Below, piece by piece: positions 55,013 through 62,793 of a DNA stretch of 64,000 nucleotides. The stretch is taken from NCBI RefSeq assembly GCF_004923315.1, contig NZ_CP039648.1, positions 538,501 through 602,500 of the forward strand, given 5' to 3'. The notes beneath the pieces are model-generated. The model was given only the letters and a program-made list of their open reading frames with translations, had not been told where the DNA came from and did not search any database. Both the position numbers and the translations under genes were made by a program. The stretch comes from Azospirillum sp. TSA2s. GTDB lineage: Bacteria > Pseudomonadota > Alphaproteobacteria > Azospirillales > Azospirillaceae. Position 1 is the first letter of the stretch. Each line of letters opens with the position of its first letter.

Positions 55013-55654
55013 TCATGAGGGTCGCGGGCGCAGGCCGTTCAGCAGAAGGGCGATGGACTGGCGGGAAATCTCCGCCGGGTCCAAATCGCCGTCCGGGCGG
55101 TACCAGCGCGCGACCCAGCTGAGCGCGCCCGACAGGGTGAAGGCGGCGATCTTCGGATCGCAGGGGGCGATGCTGCCCTCGGCGATGCCGCGCTCGATCA
55201 GGCTGCGGAATTTCAGGTCGATGCGGCGCTTCAGGCCGCGCAGGGTGCGGCGGCTCTCCTCGGTCAGCGGCTCCTCGCCGACACGGATCACGCACATGCC
55301 GAAATCCATGGTGACGATGCCGACATAGGTGGTCATCACCGCCACCAGCTCGTCATAGGCACTGCCGCCATGGCCGATCACTTCGCTCGATGCGCTGTCG
55401 AGCAGTTCCAGCCCGATCCGCACGCACTCGAACAGGATCTCCTCCTTGTTCTTCACATAGTAATAGATCGTCGGCTTGGTGACGTTCAGCCGTCGGGCGA
55501 TATCGTCCAGCGAGGTGGCGTGATAGCCAAGCTCGTTGAACGCCTGCGCCGCGGTTCGCAGCACGGCGATCCGCTTTTCCTCGCGCTCGCTGCGGCGGTC
55601 GGCGGCGGTCTTCCATGGCGACTCCGACATGCGGCGTTGGCTCCCTTCGATCAT
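55013..55654 (-). CDS. TetR-family regulator of fatty-acid type genes
   Basis: Repressor-type protein of 213 residues with an N-terminal TetR helix-turn-helix (RIAVLRTAAQAFNELGYHAT, then SLDDIARRLNVTKPTIYYYV with KNKEEIL). The C-terminal domain is the ligand part. It is divergent from an acyl-CoA synthetase and acyl-CoA dehydrogenase pair, so it probably responds to an acyl-CoA (inference from context). Two starts are possible: 55654 and 55630; the second has AAGGGAG 10 nt upstream. A short inverted repeat in the 200-bp gap may be its operator. Confidence 0.87.
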   Translation of the reverse strand: MIEGSQRRMSESPWKTAADRRSEREEKRIAVLRTAAQAFNELGYHATSLDDIARRLNVTKPTIYYYVKNKEEILFECVRIGLELLDSASSEVIGHGGSAYDELVAVMTTYVGIVTMDFGMCVIRVGEEPLTEESRRTLRGLKRRIDLKFRSLIERGIAEGSIAPCDPKIAAFTLSGALSWVARWYRPDGDLDPAEISRQSIALLLNGLRPRPS

Positions 55655-55748
55655 TGTCCTGCGTTCCTGCCCATCGCTTTCCCACTTGCCGGTGCCTATG
55701 TCCAGGGGCAGCGTTCATCCGTTCGTTCAGCAAACTTGTTTCCCTTCC

Positions 55749-55760
55749 TACTTTCAAGTA
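55749..55760. promoter_or_regulatory. possible TetR operator
   Basis: TACTTTCAAGTA is an inverted repeat (TACTT/AAGTA around TC) in the AT-rich gap between the divergent TetR and acyl-CoA synthetase genes, 95 bp from either start. Its place fits a TetR-family operator, but the repeat is short. Confidence 0.35.
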
Positions 55761-55854
55761 ACTTAGGTTCCAGTCAGTAAAAAAGAAATCCGGCCGCGCC
55801 CGTGCATCGGTGAGCAGCGCCGGTCGCGAAAACCTGAAAACCGGGAGGACACGC

Positions 55855-57423
55855 ATGCCTATGGACGTTGCGAACAACGCGATCGCCGCGGCGCGCGGCA
55901 TCAGCATCGGCGGCGCTCTGGCACGGGCGGCGCGGCGGCATGGCGGCCGTATCGCGCTCCGCCATGAGGGGCGGGAGTGGAGCTTCACCGACCTGCACCT
56001 TGCCGCGAAGCGGGTGGCAAGGCGGTTCACGGACATGGGCCTGAAGCGGGGAGACCGGGTGGCGGCGTTCGGGCGCAATTCCGACGCCTATGTCGTGGCG
56101 TGGTTGGGCTGCGCGGTCGGCGGCTTCATCCATGTCCCGGTCAATTACGCCCTGACGGGGGAGGAGCTGTCCTACATCCTGACCCAGTCCGGCGCGCGGA
56201 TGGTGCTGCACGACGCCGATCTCGCTGGTCCTCTGGCCGATGCCGGTCAGGCCGCGCGGCTGGAATGGACCGGGACGCTGGCCGCCGGCAGCGGTGAGCT
56301 GGACGTTCTGTCCATCGCGCAGGATGCGGGCGCATCGGCGGACATCGAGGTGGTGGTCGATGCCGACACGGTGGTTCAGCTTCTCTACACCTCCGGCACC
56401 ACCGCCGCGCCGAAGGGCGCGATGATGACCCATGGCAGCCTGCTGGCGGAATATGAAAGCGCCATCCATAATTGCCGCTTTGCCGAAAGCGACCGCGCGT
56501 TGGCGGCGCTGCCGCTCTACCATTCGGCGCAGATGCACGTCTTCCTGATGCCGCAGCTGATGGTCGGCGCCACCACCCTGTTGATCCAGACCCCGGCGCT
56601 GAAGCAATGCCTGGAGCTGATTGCGGCGCACCGCATCACCTCCTTCTTTGCGCCGCCCACGGTGTGGGTCGGGCTGCTGCGCCATCCCGATTTCGACGCG
56701 CATGATCTGGGGTCGTTGGAAAAGCTCTATTACGGCGCCTCGATCATGCCGGTTCCGGTGCTGCAGGAGCTTCGCCAGCGCCTGCCCAACGCCCGCGCCT
56801 TCAACTGCTATGGCCAGAGCGAGATCGGCCCGCTCGCCACCGTCCTCGCGCCGGAGGAGCATGAGGAGCGTCCCGCCTCCGCCGGCCGCCCGGTGCTGAA
56901 TGTCGAGACGCGGGTGGTCGATCTGGAAATGAACGATGTACCGCCGGGCACCCATGGCGAGATCGTCCACCGCTCCCCCCAGCTGATGGTCGGCTATTGG
57001 GACAAGGAGCGTGAGACGGAGGAGGCGTTCCAGGGTGGCTGGTTCCATTCCGGCGATGTCGGTTATCTGGACGAGGCCGGCTATCTCTACATCGTCGACC
57101 GGATCAAGGACGTCATCAACACCGGCGGCGTGGTGGTCGCCAGCCGCGAGGTGGAGGAGGCGATCTACACCCACCCCGCCGTCGCCGAGGTCGCGGTGGT
57201 GGCTTTGCCCGACCCGAAATGGATCGAGGCGGTGACCGCCTTCGTCGTGCTGCGCAGCGGCCAGAGCGTCGATGCCGAGGGGCTGATCGCCCATTGCCGC
57301 GGCCATCTGGCGCCCTTCAAGCTGCCCAAGCAGGTGCATTTCGTCGACAGCCTGCCGCGCAACACCGCCGGCAAGCTGCTGAAGCGCGAACTCCGCCGCG
57401 CCTATAGCGAGACTGCCGTATGA
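55855..57423 (+). CDS. acyl-CoA synthetase (AMP-forming)
   Basis: ATP-dependent acid:CoA ligase of 522 residues that activates a fatty or other carboxylic acid. The P-loop motif LLYTSGTTAAPKGAMMTH, the middle motif AFNCYGQSEIGPLATVLAP, the hinge Asp-Arg segment (YIVDRIKDVINTGG) and the C-terminal catalytic Lys (RNTAGKLLKRELRR) are all visible. The ATG at 55855 follows GGGAGG, and the frame extends uselessly to 55810. Its stop overlaps the start of the acyl-CoA dehydrogenase gene, so the two enzymes likely work in sequence. Chain length is not readable from sequence. Confidence 0.93.
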   Translation: MPMDVANNAIAAARGISIGGALARAARRHGGRIALRHEGREWSFTDLHLAAKRVARRFTDMGLKRGDRVAAFGRNSDAYVVAWLGCAVGGFIHVPVNYALTGEELSYILTQSGARMVLHDADLAGPLADAGQAARLEWTGTLAAGSGELDVLSIAQDAGASADIEVVVDADTVVQLLYTSGTTAAPKGAMMTHGSLLAEYESAIHNCRFAESDRALAALPLYHSAQMHVFLMPQLMVGATTLLIQTPALKQCLELIAAHRITSFFAPPTVWVGLLRHPDFDAHDLGSLEKLYYGASIMPVPVLQELRQRLPNARAFNCYGQSEIGPLATVLAPEEHEERPASAGRPVLNVETRVVDLEMNDVPPGTHGEIVHRSPQLMVGYWDKERETEEAFQGGWFHSGDVGYLDEAGYLYIVDRIKDVINTGGVVVASREVEEAIYTHPAVAEVAVVALPDPKWIEAVTAFVVLRSGQSVDAEGLIAHCRGHLAPFKLPKQVHFVDSLPRNTAGKLLKRELRRAYSETAV

Positions 57424-59192
57424 GCGCGTATGAACCGCCGCTGCAATCCGTCCGCCTCCTCGTCAACGAGGTGCTGAAGGCTCCCGAGGCGCTTGCCGCA
57501 GCGGGTTGGGAGGACGCGACGCCCGATCTGTTCGACGCGGTGCTGGCACAGGCCGGACGGCTGGCGGTGGACGTGCTGCTGCCGGTCGACCGTTCCGGCG
57601 ACGAAGAGGGTGCGCGGGTCGAGGGGGACGGCGTGCGCATGCCGGCCGGCTTCAACGAGGCGTGGCGCCATTGGCGCGAGGGCGGCTGGAACGGGCTGGC
57701 CGGCGACCCGACCTATGGCGGGCAGGGGATGCCGGCGCTGCTCGACACGCTGGTGACGGAGATGGTGTGTGCGGCGAACCTCGCCTTCAGCATCACCCCC
57801 GGCCTGACCCAGGGCGCCATCCGGGCGCTCGCCGCCCATGGCGACGCGGCGGTGAAGGAGCATTGCCTGCCGCCAATGCTGGCCGGCGACTGGACCGGCG
57901 CCATGGCCCTGACCGAACCGCAGGCCGGCACCGACCTGGGCTTGCTGCGCACACAGGCCGTGCCGGTGGGCGACGGCACCTATCGGCTGGCCGGGCAGAA
58001 GATGTTCATCTCCTCCGCCGACCATGACCTGACCGGGAACCTCGTGCATCTCGTGCTGGCCCGCCTGCCCGACGCGCCGCCGGGCACCCGCGGCATCAGC
58101 CTGTTCGTCGTGCCCAAGCGCCTACCCGACGGGACCCGCAACGGCTGGTCGGTGCTGTCGGTCGAACGCAAGATGGGGCTGCACGCCTCGCCCACCTGCG
58201 TGGTGTCCTATGAGGGTGCCGTCGGCTGGATGGTGGGGGAGCCGCATCGTGGCCTCGCCGCCATGTTCACGATGATGAACCATGAACGGCTGTTCGTCGG
58301 CATCCAGGGCATCGGCGTTGGGGAGCGCGCGGCGCAGGCGGCCCTAACCTATGCCCGTGAGCGCGTGCAGGGCAGGGCGCCGGGTGGCGGTGGATCGGGC
58401 GGAGCGGGCGACCCGATCCTGCATCATCCCGACGTGCGGCGGATGGTGCTGACCGCCCGCGTGCTGACCGACGCCGGACGGGCGCTTGCCGGATGGGTGG
58501 CGCTGTGGCTTGACCGGGCCGCCAAGGATCCGTCGCTGGCGGAGGAGGCGGAGGATTGGGCGGCGCTGCTGACCCCGGTGGTGAAGGCCGCCGGCACCGA
58601 CTTCGGCTTCGAGGCGGCGGTGCTGGCCCAGCAGGTGATGGGTGGCCACGGCTATATCCGCGACAATGGCGTCGAGCAGCTGGTCCGCGACGTGCGGGCG
58701 ACGCAGATCTATGAAGGCACCAACGGCGTCCAGGCGCTCGACCTCGTGCAGCGCAAGCTGGGCCTGCATGGCGGCCGGCCGCTGACGCGGATGCTGGACG
58801 CGGTGGAGGATGCCGCAGCGACGCTGGCCGACGATCCGGTGACGGCTGAACTGGCGGAGCCCCTGCGGAGCGCTGCCGACCGGTTGCGCGGCCTCGCCGA
58901 CTGGCTGCGGCAGGAGGGGCGCGATCCGCGCGACGGGGCGGCCGGGGCGACCGACCTGCTGCGGCTGACGGCGCTGGTCGCCTATGGCTGGATGTGGGGA
59001 CTGACCGCCTCCGCCGCGGTTCAGCGACCGGCAGGCTATGACCCGGCATTCCTCGATGCGCGCATCGGGTTGGCCCGCTTCTTCATGATCCGCCTGCTGC
59101 CGGAGACCGCCATGCTGGAGGCACGCATCCGCAGCGGCTATGCCGGGTTGGATGCGGGACTGTCCGACCGGCTGGAGGGCATCGAAGGGTAG
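57420..59192 (+). CDS. acyl-CoA dehydrogenase
   Basis: FAD flavoprotein of 590 residues that makes the trans-2 double bond in an acyl-CoA. Motifs include MALTEPQAGTDLGLLRTQAV (FAD contact), GLHASPTCVVSYEGAVG, NHERLFVGIQGIGVGERAAQ, QVMGGHGYIRDNGVEQLVRD and ATQIYEGTNGVQALDLVQRK, the last with the catalytic Glu position of this subgroup. The C terminus is extended by about 120 residues compared with short-chain enzymes, as in the long FadE-like group found with AMP-ligases. It overlaps the ligase gene by 4 bp and ends 8 bp from the convergent DUF4126 gene. Confidence 0.93.
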   Translation: MSAYEPPLQSVRLLVNEVLKAPEALAAAGWEDATPDLFDAVLAQAGRLAVDVLLPVDRSGDEEGARVEGDGVRMPAGFNEAWRHWREGGWNGLAGDPTYGGQGMPALLDTLVTEMVCAANLAFSITPGLTQGAIRALAAHGDAAVKEHCLPPMLAGDWTGAMALTEPQAGTDLGLLRTQAVPVGDGTYRLAGQKMFISSADHDLTGNLVHLVLARLPDAPPGTRGISLFVVPKRLPDGTRNGWSVLSVERKMGLHASPTCVVSYEGAVGWMVGEPHRGLAAMFTMMNHERLFVGIQGIGVGERAAQAALTYARERVQGRAPGGGGSGGAGDPILHHPDVRRMVLTARVLTDAGRALAGWVALWLDRAAKDPSLAEEAEDWAALLTPVVKAAGTDFGFEAAVLAQQVMGGHGYIRDNGVEQLVRDVRATQIYEGTNGVQALDLVQRKLGLHGGRPLTRMLDAVEDAAATLADDPVTAELAEPLRSAADRLRGLADWLRQEGRDPRDGAAGATDLLRLTALVAYGWMWGLTASAAVQRPAGYDPAFLDARIGLARFFMIRLLPETAMLEARIRSGYAGLDAGLSDRLEGIEG

Positions 59193-59199
59193 CGATCCG

Positions 59200-59676
59200 T
59201 CACGCCGCCGCCACGATCAGAACGGCCGCGATCAGCGCCACCGCATCTTCCAACAGGGCGGCGGGGCGGTCGCGACCGAAGGCGGCAGCCATCCGCATGC
59301 GTGCCGCATAGCCGACGAGCGTGCCTGCGACGGCGCCGATGCCGCCGGCGACCAAGCCGCCGACCCAGACTCCGGTGTTCATCCCGATGGCAGCCCCGGC
59401 GATGGCTCCACCGGCGATGCGGCTGGCGAAGGGGAAGGGCTGCTTGCGGCTGGGGGTGGTCGGCAGCTTGTCGACGATCAGCTCCACCACGGCCATTGCG
59501 GTGAAGACCCACGGCGACACCGGGTGTCCGAGGAAGAACAGCCAGCTCCCCGACACATCGAGCCAGCCGCCATAGACGGCCCAACTGACCGCTGCCGGGG
59601 CGAGCAGCGTGCGCGAGCCGGAGACGGAGCCGATCAGGAAGGCGAGGATCAGGGCAAACATTCGGTCATCCATCAT
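59200..59676 (-). CDS. DUF4126 family membrane protein
   Basis: Small membrane protein of 158 residues with about four hydrophobic segments. The N terminus MFALILAFLIGSVSGSRTLL with APAAVSWAVYGGWLDVSGS and the motifs VVELIVDKLPTTPSR and ASRIAGGAIAGAAIG are typical of DUF4126. Function is unknown. Two ATG codons in a row (59676, 59673) and a TTG (59679) can start it; no clear ribosome site is seen. It lies 27 bp downstream of the aldehyde dehydrogenase gene and may be co-transcribed with it. Confidence 0.78.
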   Translation of the reverse strand: MMDDRMFALILAFLIGSVSGSRTLLAPAAVSWAVYGGWLDVSGSWLFFLGHPVSPWVFTAMAVVELIVDKLPTTPSRKQPFPFASRIAGGAIAGAAIGMNTGVWVGGLVAGGIGAVAGTLVGYAARMRMAAAFGRDRPAALLEDAVALIAAVLIVAAA

Positions 59677-59677
59677 C

Positions 59678-59709
59678 AATTCGGCATCGTCAATTCGGCA
59701 TCGTCAATT
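59678..59709. repeat. short tandem duplication (14-bp unit) between genes
   Basis: TCAATTCGGCATCG occurs twice in a row directly upstream of the DUF4126 start, then TCAATTG begins a third partial unit that contains the aldehyde dehydrogenase stop codon. It is a local replication-slip duplication that lies where the DUF4126 ribosome site would be. Confidence 0.6.
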
Positions 59710-61176
59710 GCGGGAGCGTCCACGCACCGCCCGCACCATCTGCCTGAGCGCTCCAGCGCGGGTGCCGGGGCCGCCATGGAACAGGCGCAGCGCCGCCAAC
59801 ATCAGCGCGTCGTCGCCCTCGCGCGGAGCGTCGAAATGCGGGCGCAACCGCCCTTTGCGCACCGAGACGGTCTTCACCTGCGTCATCTCCAGAAGTCCTT
59901 CGGCACCACGGGTGACGCCCCAACCGCTGGCATGCCGTCCGCCGAAGGGCAGGCGCGGGTCTGCGGTCGGCACGATCAGGTCGTTGATCGTCACCGTCCC
60001 GGCATCGATCAGCCCGGCCAGTTCCCGCGCCTGCGCCACCGGCCCGAAGACCGACGCCCCCAGTGCGTAGGGGCTGTGCGTCGCCGCATCCAACGCCTCG
60101 TCCATGTCCCGTACCGGCACCAGCGACAGGACGGGCGCAAAGATCTCCTCGCGCAGCAACGCCATGCCGGGCCGTGCGTCGGTTAGGATCAGCGGCGTCA
60201 TGGCGGGGTCTTCCTCCTCCGGTACATTCCCCAGAGCACGCGCGCCCTCCGCCATCGCATCGCGCGCAAGGGCGGCGAGCCGGCGTCTCACCGGCAGGGA
60301 TGCCGGCACCGGCGGGATCGTGGCGACTTGGCGGACAAGAGCGGCCTCCAGACCTGCGGCCATCCCGTGCGGAACAAAGACCCGCCGCGGCGCGATGCAG
60401 GTGGCGGAGCCGTTGAGCCGCAGGCCGAAGGCCAGCGCACGGGCGACCTGATCCACATCCGCCCCCGGCAGAACAAAGACGGCGTCATTGCCCGAAAGCT
60501 CCATCGTCGAGGGCACCAGATGGCGGGCAAGACGTTCCGCCACCGCCCGGCCGGTGTCGGCGGAGCCGGTCAGCACCAGCTTGTCGATGCCGGCGGCGAT
60601 GGCCTCGGCCACCGTCCCGGCGGACTCGTCCAGCACCCGGAACAGCCCCGGCGGCAGGCCGGCCTCCTCCAGCCATTCCCCCAGCAGGACCATCGGCGCG
60701 GCGCATCCAGGGGCCGGCTTGACCATCACCCGGTTGCCGGCCGCCAGCGCCTGCACCGCCTGCACGCCCGGCAGCAGCAGCGGGTAGTTGGACGGCCCGA
60801 CGATCAGGACCGTGCCGACCGGGTCCCGCCGCACCTCCGCCTCCACCCCGAACAGCCAGACCGGGCGCCCGCGCCGGCCCAGCCGCCTCGGCGCCAGCAG
60901 GCCCGCCGCCTCGCGTTCCAGGAATCGGCAGGCCTCCGCCAGCGGCAGGATTTCGGCACTGACGCTCTCCGCGGCATGTCGGCCCGGTCGAGTTTCCAGT
61001 GATCGCACAAGTCTCTCGGCATTGGCCGCAATGCGGTGGCGAAGTCCGCGAATAACCGAAAGTCGTAGTGAGATGTCCTGGGCGGACCAGACCTTAAACT
61101 CGGCGGACGATCGAGATGTTCCATTGCCCATCGAAAGGGTTACGACATCAGGAGAGGAGCTGTTGTTGCGATCCAT
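59704..61176 (-). CDS. aldehyde dehydrogenase (possibly carotenoid aldehyde dehydrogenase)
   Basis: NAD(P)-dependent aldehyde dehydrogenase of 490 residues. The cofactor site VLIVGPSNYPLLLPGVQAVQ, the catalytic Glu in STMELSGNDAVFV, the catalytic Cys in LNGSATCIAPRRVF and the end block LPFGGRHASGWGVTRGAEG are visible. It is divergent from two CrtI-family genes. Established knowledge: in C30 carotenoid clusters of Methylomonas and similar bacteria an aldehyde dehydrogenase sits with crtN-type genes and makes diapolycopenedioic acid. Inference: this enzyme does a related step. The ATG at 61176 is the last good start before the domain; its ribosome site is weak, and the frame is open upstream. 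Confidence 0.85.
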   Translation of the reverse strand: MDRNNSSSPDVVTLSMGNGTSRSSAEFKVWSAQDISLRLSVIRGLRHRIAANAERLVRSLETRPGRHAAESVSAEILPLAEACRFLEREAAGLLAPRRLGRRGRPVWLFGVEAEVRRDPVGTVLIVGPSNYPLLLPGVQAVQALAAGNRVMVKPAPGCAAPMVLLGEWLEEAGLPPGLFRVLDESAGTVAEAIAAGIDKLVLTGSADTGRAVAERLARHLVPSTMELSGNDAVFVLPGADVDQVARALAFGLRLNGSATCIAPRRVFVPHGMAAGLEAALVRQVATIPPVPASLPVRRRLAALARDAMAEGARALGNVPEEEDPAMTPLILTDARPGMALLREEIFAPVLSLVPVRDMDEALDAATHSPYALGASVFGPVAQARELAGLIDAGTVTINDLIVPTADPRLPFGGRHASGWGVTRGAEGLLEMTQVKTVSVRKGRLRPHFDAPREGDDALMLAALRLFHGGPGTRAGALRQMVRAVRGRSRN

Positions 61177-61239
61177 TTTCGACCCGGCTTCGTAACCACG
61201 AAGACAGAGTTCGGCAGCGCAGGAGCGTTTGGCAAGCGG

Positions 61240-62793
61240 ATGGAACGACAAGTCGTGATCATCGGCGCGGGACCGGGCGGATTGGCATCCGCGATGCTCC
61301 TGGCGCTTACGGGTGCGAAGGTGACGGTGCTGGAGCGGCAGGACCGCATAGGCGGCCGGTCGGCCGGCTTCTCGATGGACGGATACCGCTTCGACAGTGG
61401 CCCCACCTTCTTCCTCTATCCCCGTATCCTGGAGGAGATCTTCGAGGCCTGCGGCAGGCGTCTGTCGGACGAGGTCGACCTGATCCGCCTCGACCCGCTC
61501 TACCGGCTGGTGTTCGAAGGCGGCGGGGAACTGCGCGTCCAGGCCCAGATGACGGCGCTGATGGCGGAGATCGCCAAGCTCAGCCCGCGCGACGCCGAAG
61601 GTCTGCCGCGCTTCCTGGCTGACAATCGGGAGAAGATGGAGCGCTTCCGCCCGGTTCTGGAGTCCGACTTCTCCAGCCCCTGGGCGTTGGCCTCGCTGCC
61701 GATGCTGAAGGCGTTGGGCCGGCTGTCGCCGCACCGGTCGGTGGACCGCGACCTGTCCCGCTATTTCCAGGATCCGCGCATCCGCCTCGCCTTCTCGTTC
61801 CAGAGCAAGTACCTGGGCATGTCACCCTTCCGCTGCCCCAGTCTGTTCACCATCCTGTCCTTCCTGGAGCATGAACACGGCGTCTTCCATCCCCGCGGCG
61901 GGACGGAGGCGGTGATGGAGGCGATGCGCCGGGTGGCGGAAAGCCTGGGCGTTACCGTGCGGCTGAACGAGACGGTGCGCCACATCAAGTTCCAGGGCCG
62001 CCGCGCCGTCGGCGTGCGGACGGAGGCCGGCGACTATCCGGCCGATGCTCTGGTCATCAACGCCGACTTCGCGCGGGCGATGACGACGCTGGTGCCCGAC
62101 GATCTGCGCCGGCGCTGGAGCGACGCCCGCCTCGCCACCAAGAAATTCTCCTGCTCCACTTTCATGCTGTATCTGGGCATCGAGGGCAGGTTGGACGGGC
62201 TGGACCACCACACCGTCTATCTTGCGGAGGATTACGCCCGCAACCTCGCGGAGATCGAGGAGTGCCGGGAACTGCCGCGCCGCCCGTCGATTTACGTCCA
62301 GAATGCCTGCGTCACCGATCCGGAGATGGCGCCGCCGGGCGGCAGCACGCTCTATATCCTGGTTCCGGTCGGCCACCAGCGCGGCCACATCGACTGGCAG
62401 GCGGAGGCGCCGCACTACCGCCGACTGGTGCTCGACCGGCTGGCAGGCTTCGGCCTGACCGATCTTGAGCGCCGCATCCGGGTGGAGCGGGTGGTGACGC
62501 CGGCCGATTGGGAAAGCCGGTTCGCGGTGCATCGCGGCGCCACCTTCAATCTGGCGCACAGCCTTGACCAGATGCTTCACCGCCGCCCGCGCAACCGGTT
62601 CGAGGATCTCGACGGCGTCTATCTGGTGGGCGGCGGCACCCATCCCGGCAGCGGATTGCCGGTCATTTTCGAAGGCGCACGGATCACGGCGCGGCTGCTG
62701 GCCCAGGAACTGGGCCTGCCGACGCCCTGGCGCACAAAGACCATTGGCGTGTCCGGCATGCTGCGGCAGGCCATAGCAGGGGGAATCGCATGA
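61240..62793 (+). CDS. CrtI-family carotenoid desaturase/oxidase (1)
   Basis: FAD-dependent oxidoreductase of 517 residues of the phytoene desaturase family. The N-terminal dinucleotide fold is VVIIGAGPGGLASAMLLALT, then VLERQDRIGGRSAGFSMDGY with RFDSGPTFFLYP. The C-terminal FAD signature is DGVYLVGGGTHPGSGLPVIF. Relatives include phytoene desaturase (CrtI), diapophytoene desaturase (CrtN) and its oxidase (CrtP/CrtNb); which reaction applies cannot be told here. It is divergent from the aldehyde dehydrogenase gene (63-bp gap), and its stop overlaps the start of a second family member, so both act in one pathway. Confidence 0.9.
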   Translation: MERQVVIIGAGPGGLASAMLLALTGAKVTVLERQDRIGGRSAGFSMDGYRFDSGPTFFLYPRILEEIFEACGRRLSDEVDLIRLDPLYRLVFEGGGELRVQAQMTALMAEIAKLSPRDAEGLPRFLADNREKMERFRPVLESDFSSPWALASLPMLKALGRLSPHRSVDRDLSRYFQDPRIRLAFSFQSKYLGMSPFRCPSLFTILSFLEHEHGVFHPRGGTEAVMEAMRRVAESLGVTVRLNETVRHIKFQGRRAVGVRTEAGDYPADALVINADFARAMTTLVPDDLRRRWSDARLATKKFSCSTFMLYLGIEGRLDGLDHHTVYLAEDYARNLAEIEECRELPRRPSIYVQNACVTDPEMAPPGGSTLYILVPVGHQRGHIDWQAEAPHYRRLVLDRLAGFGLTDLERRIRVERVVTPADWESRFAVHRGATFNLAHSLDQMLHRRPRNRFEDLDGVYLVGGGTHPGSGLPVIFEGARITARLLAQELGLPTPWRTKTIGVSGMLRQAIAGGIA

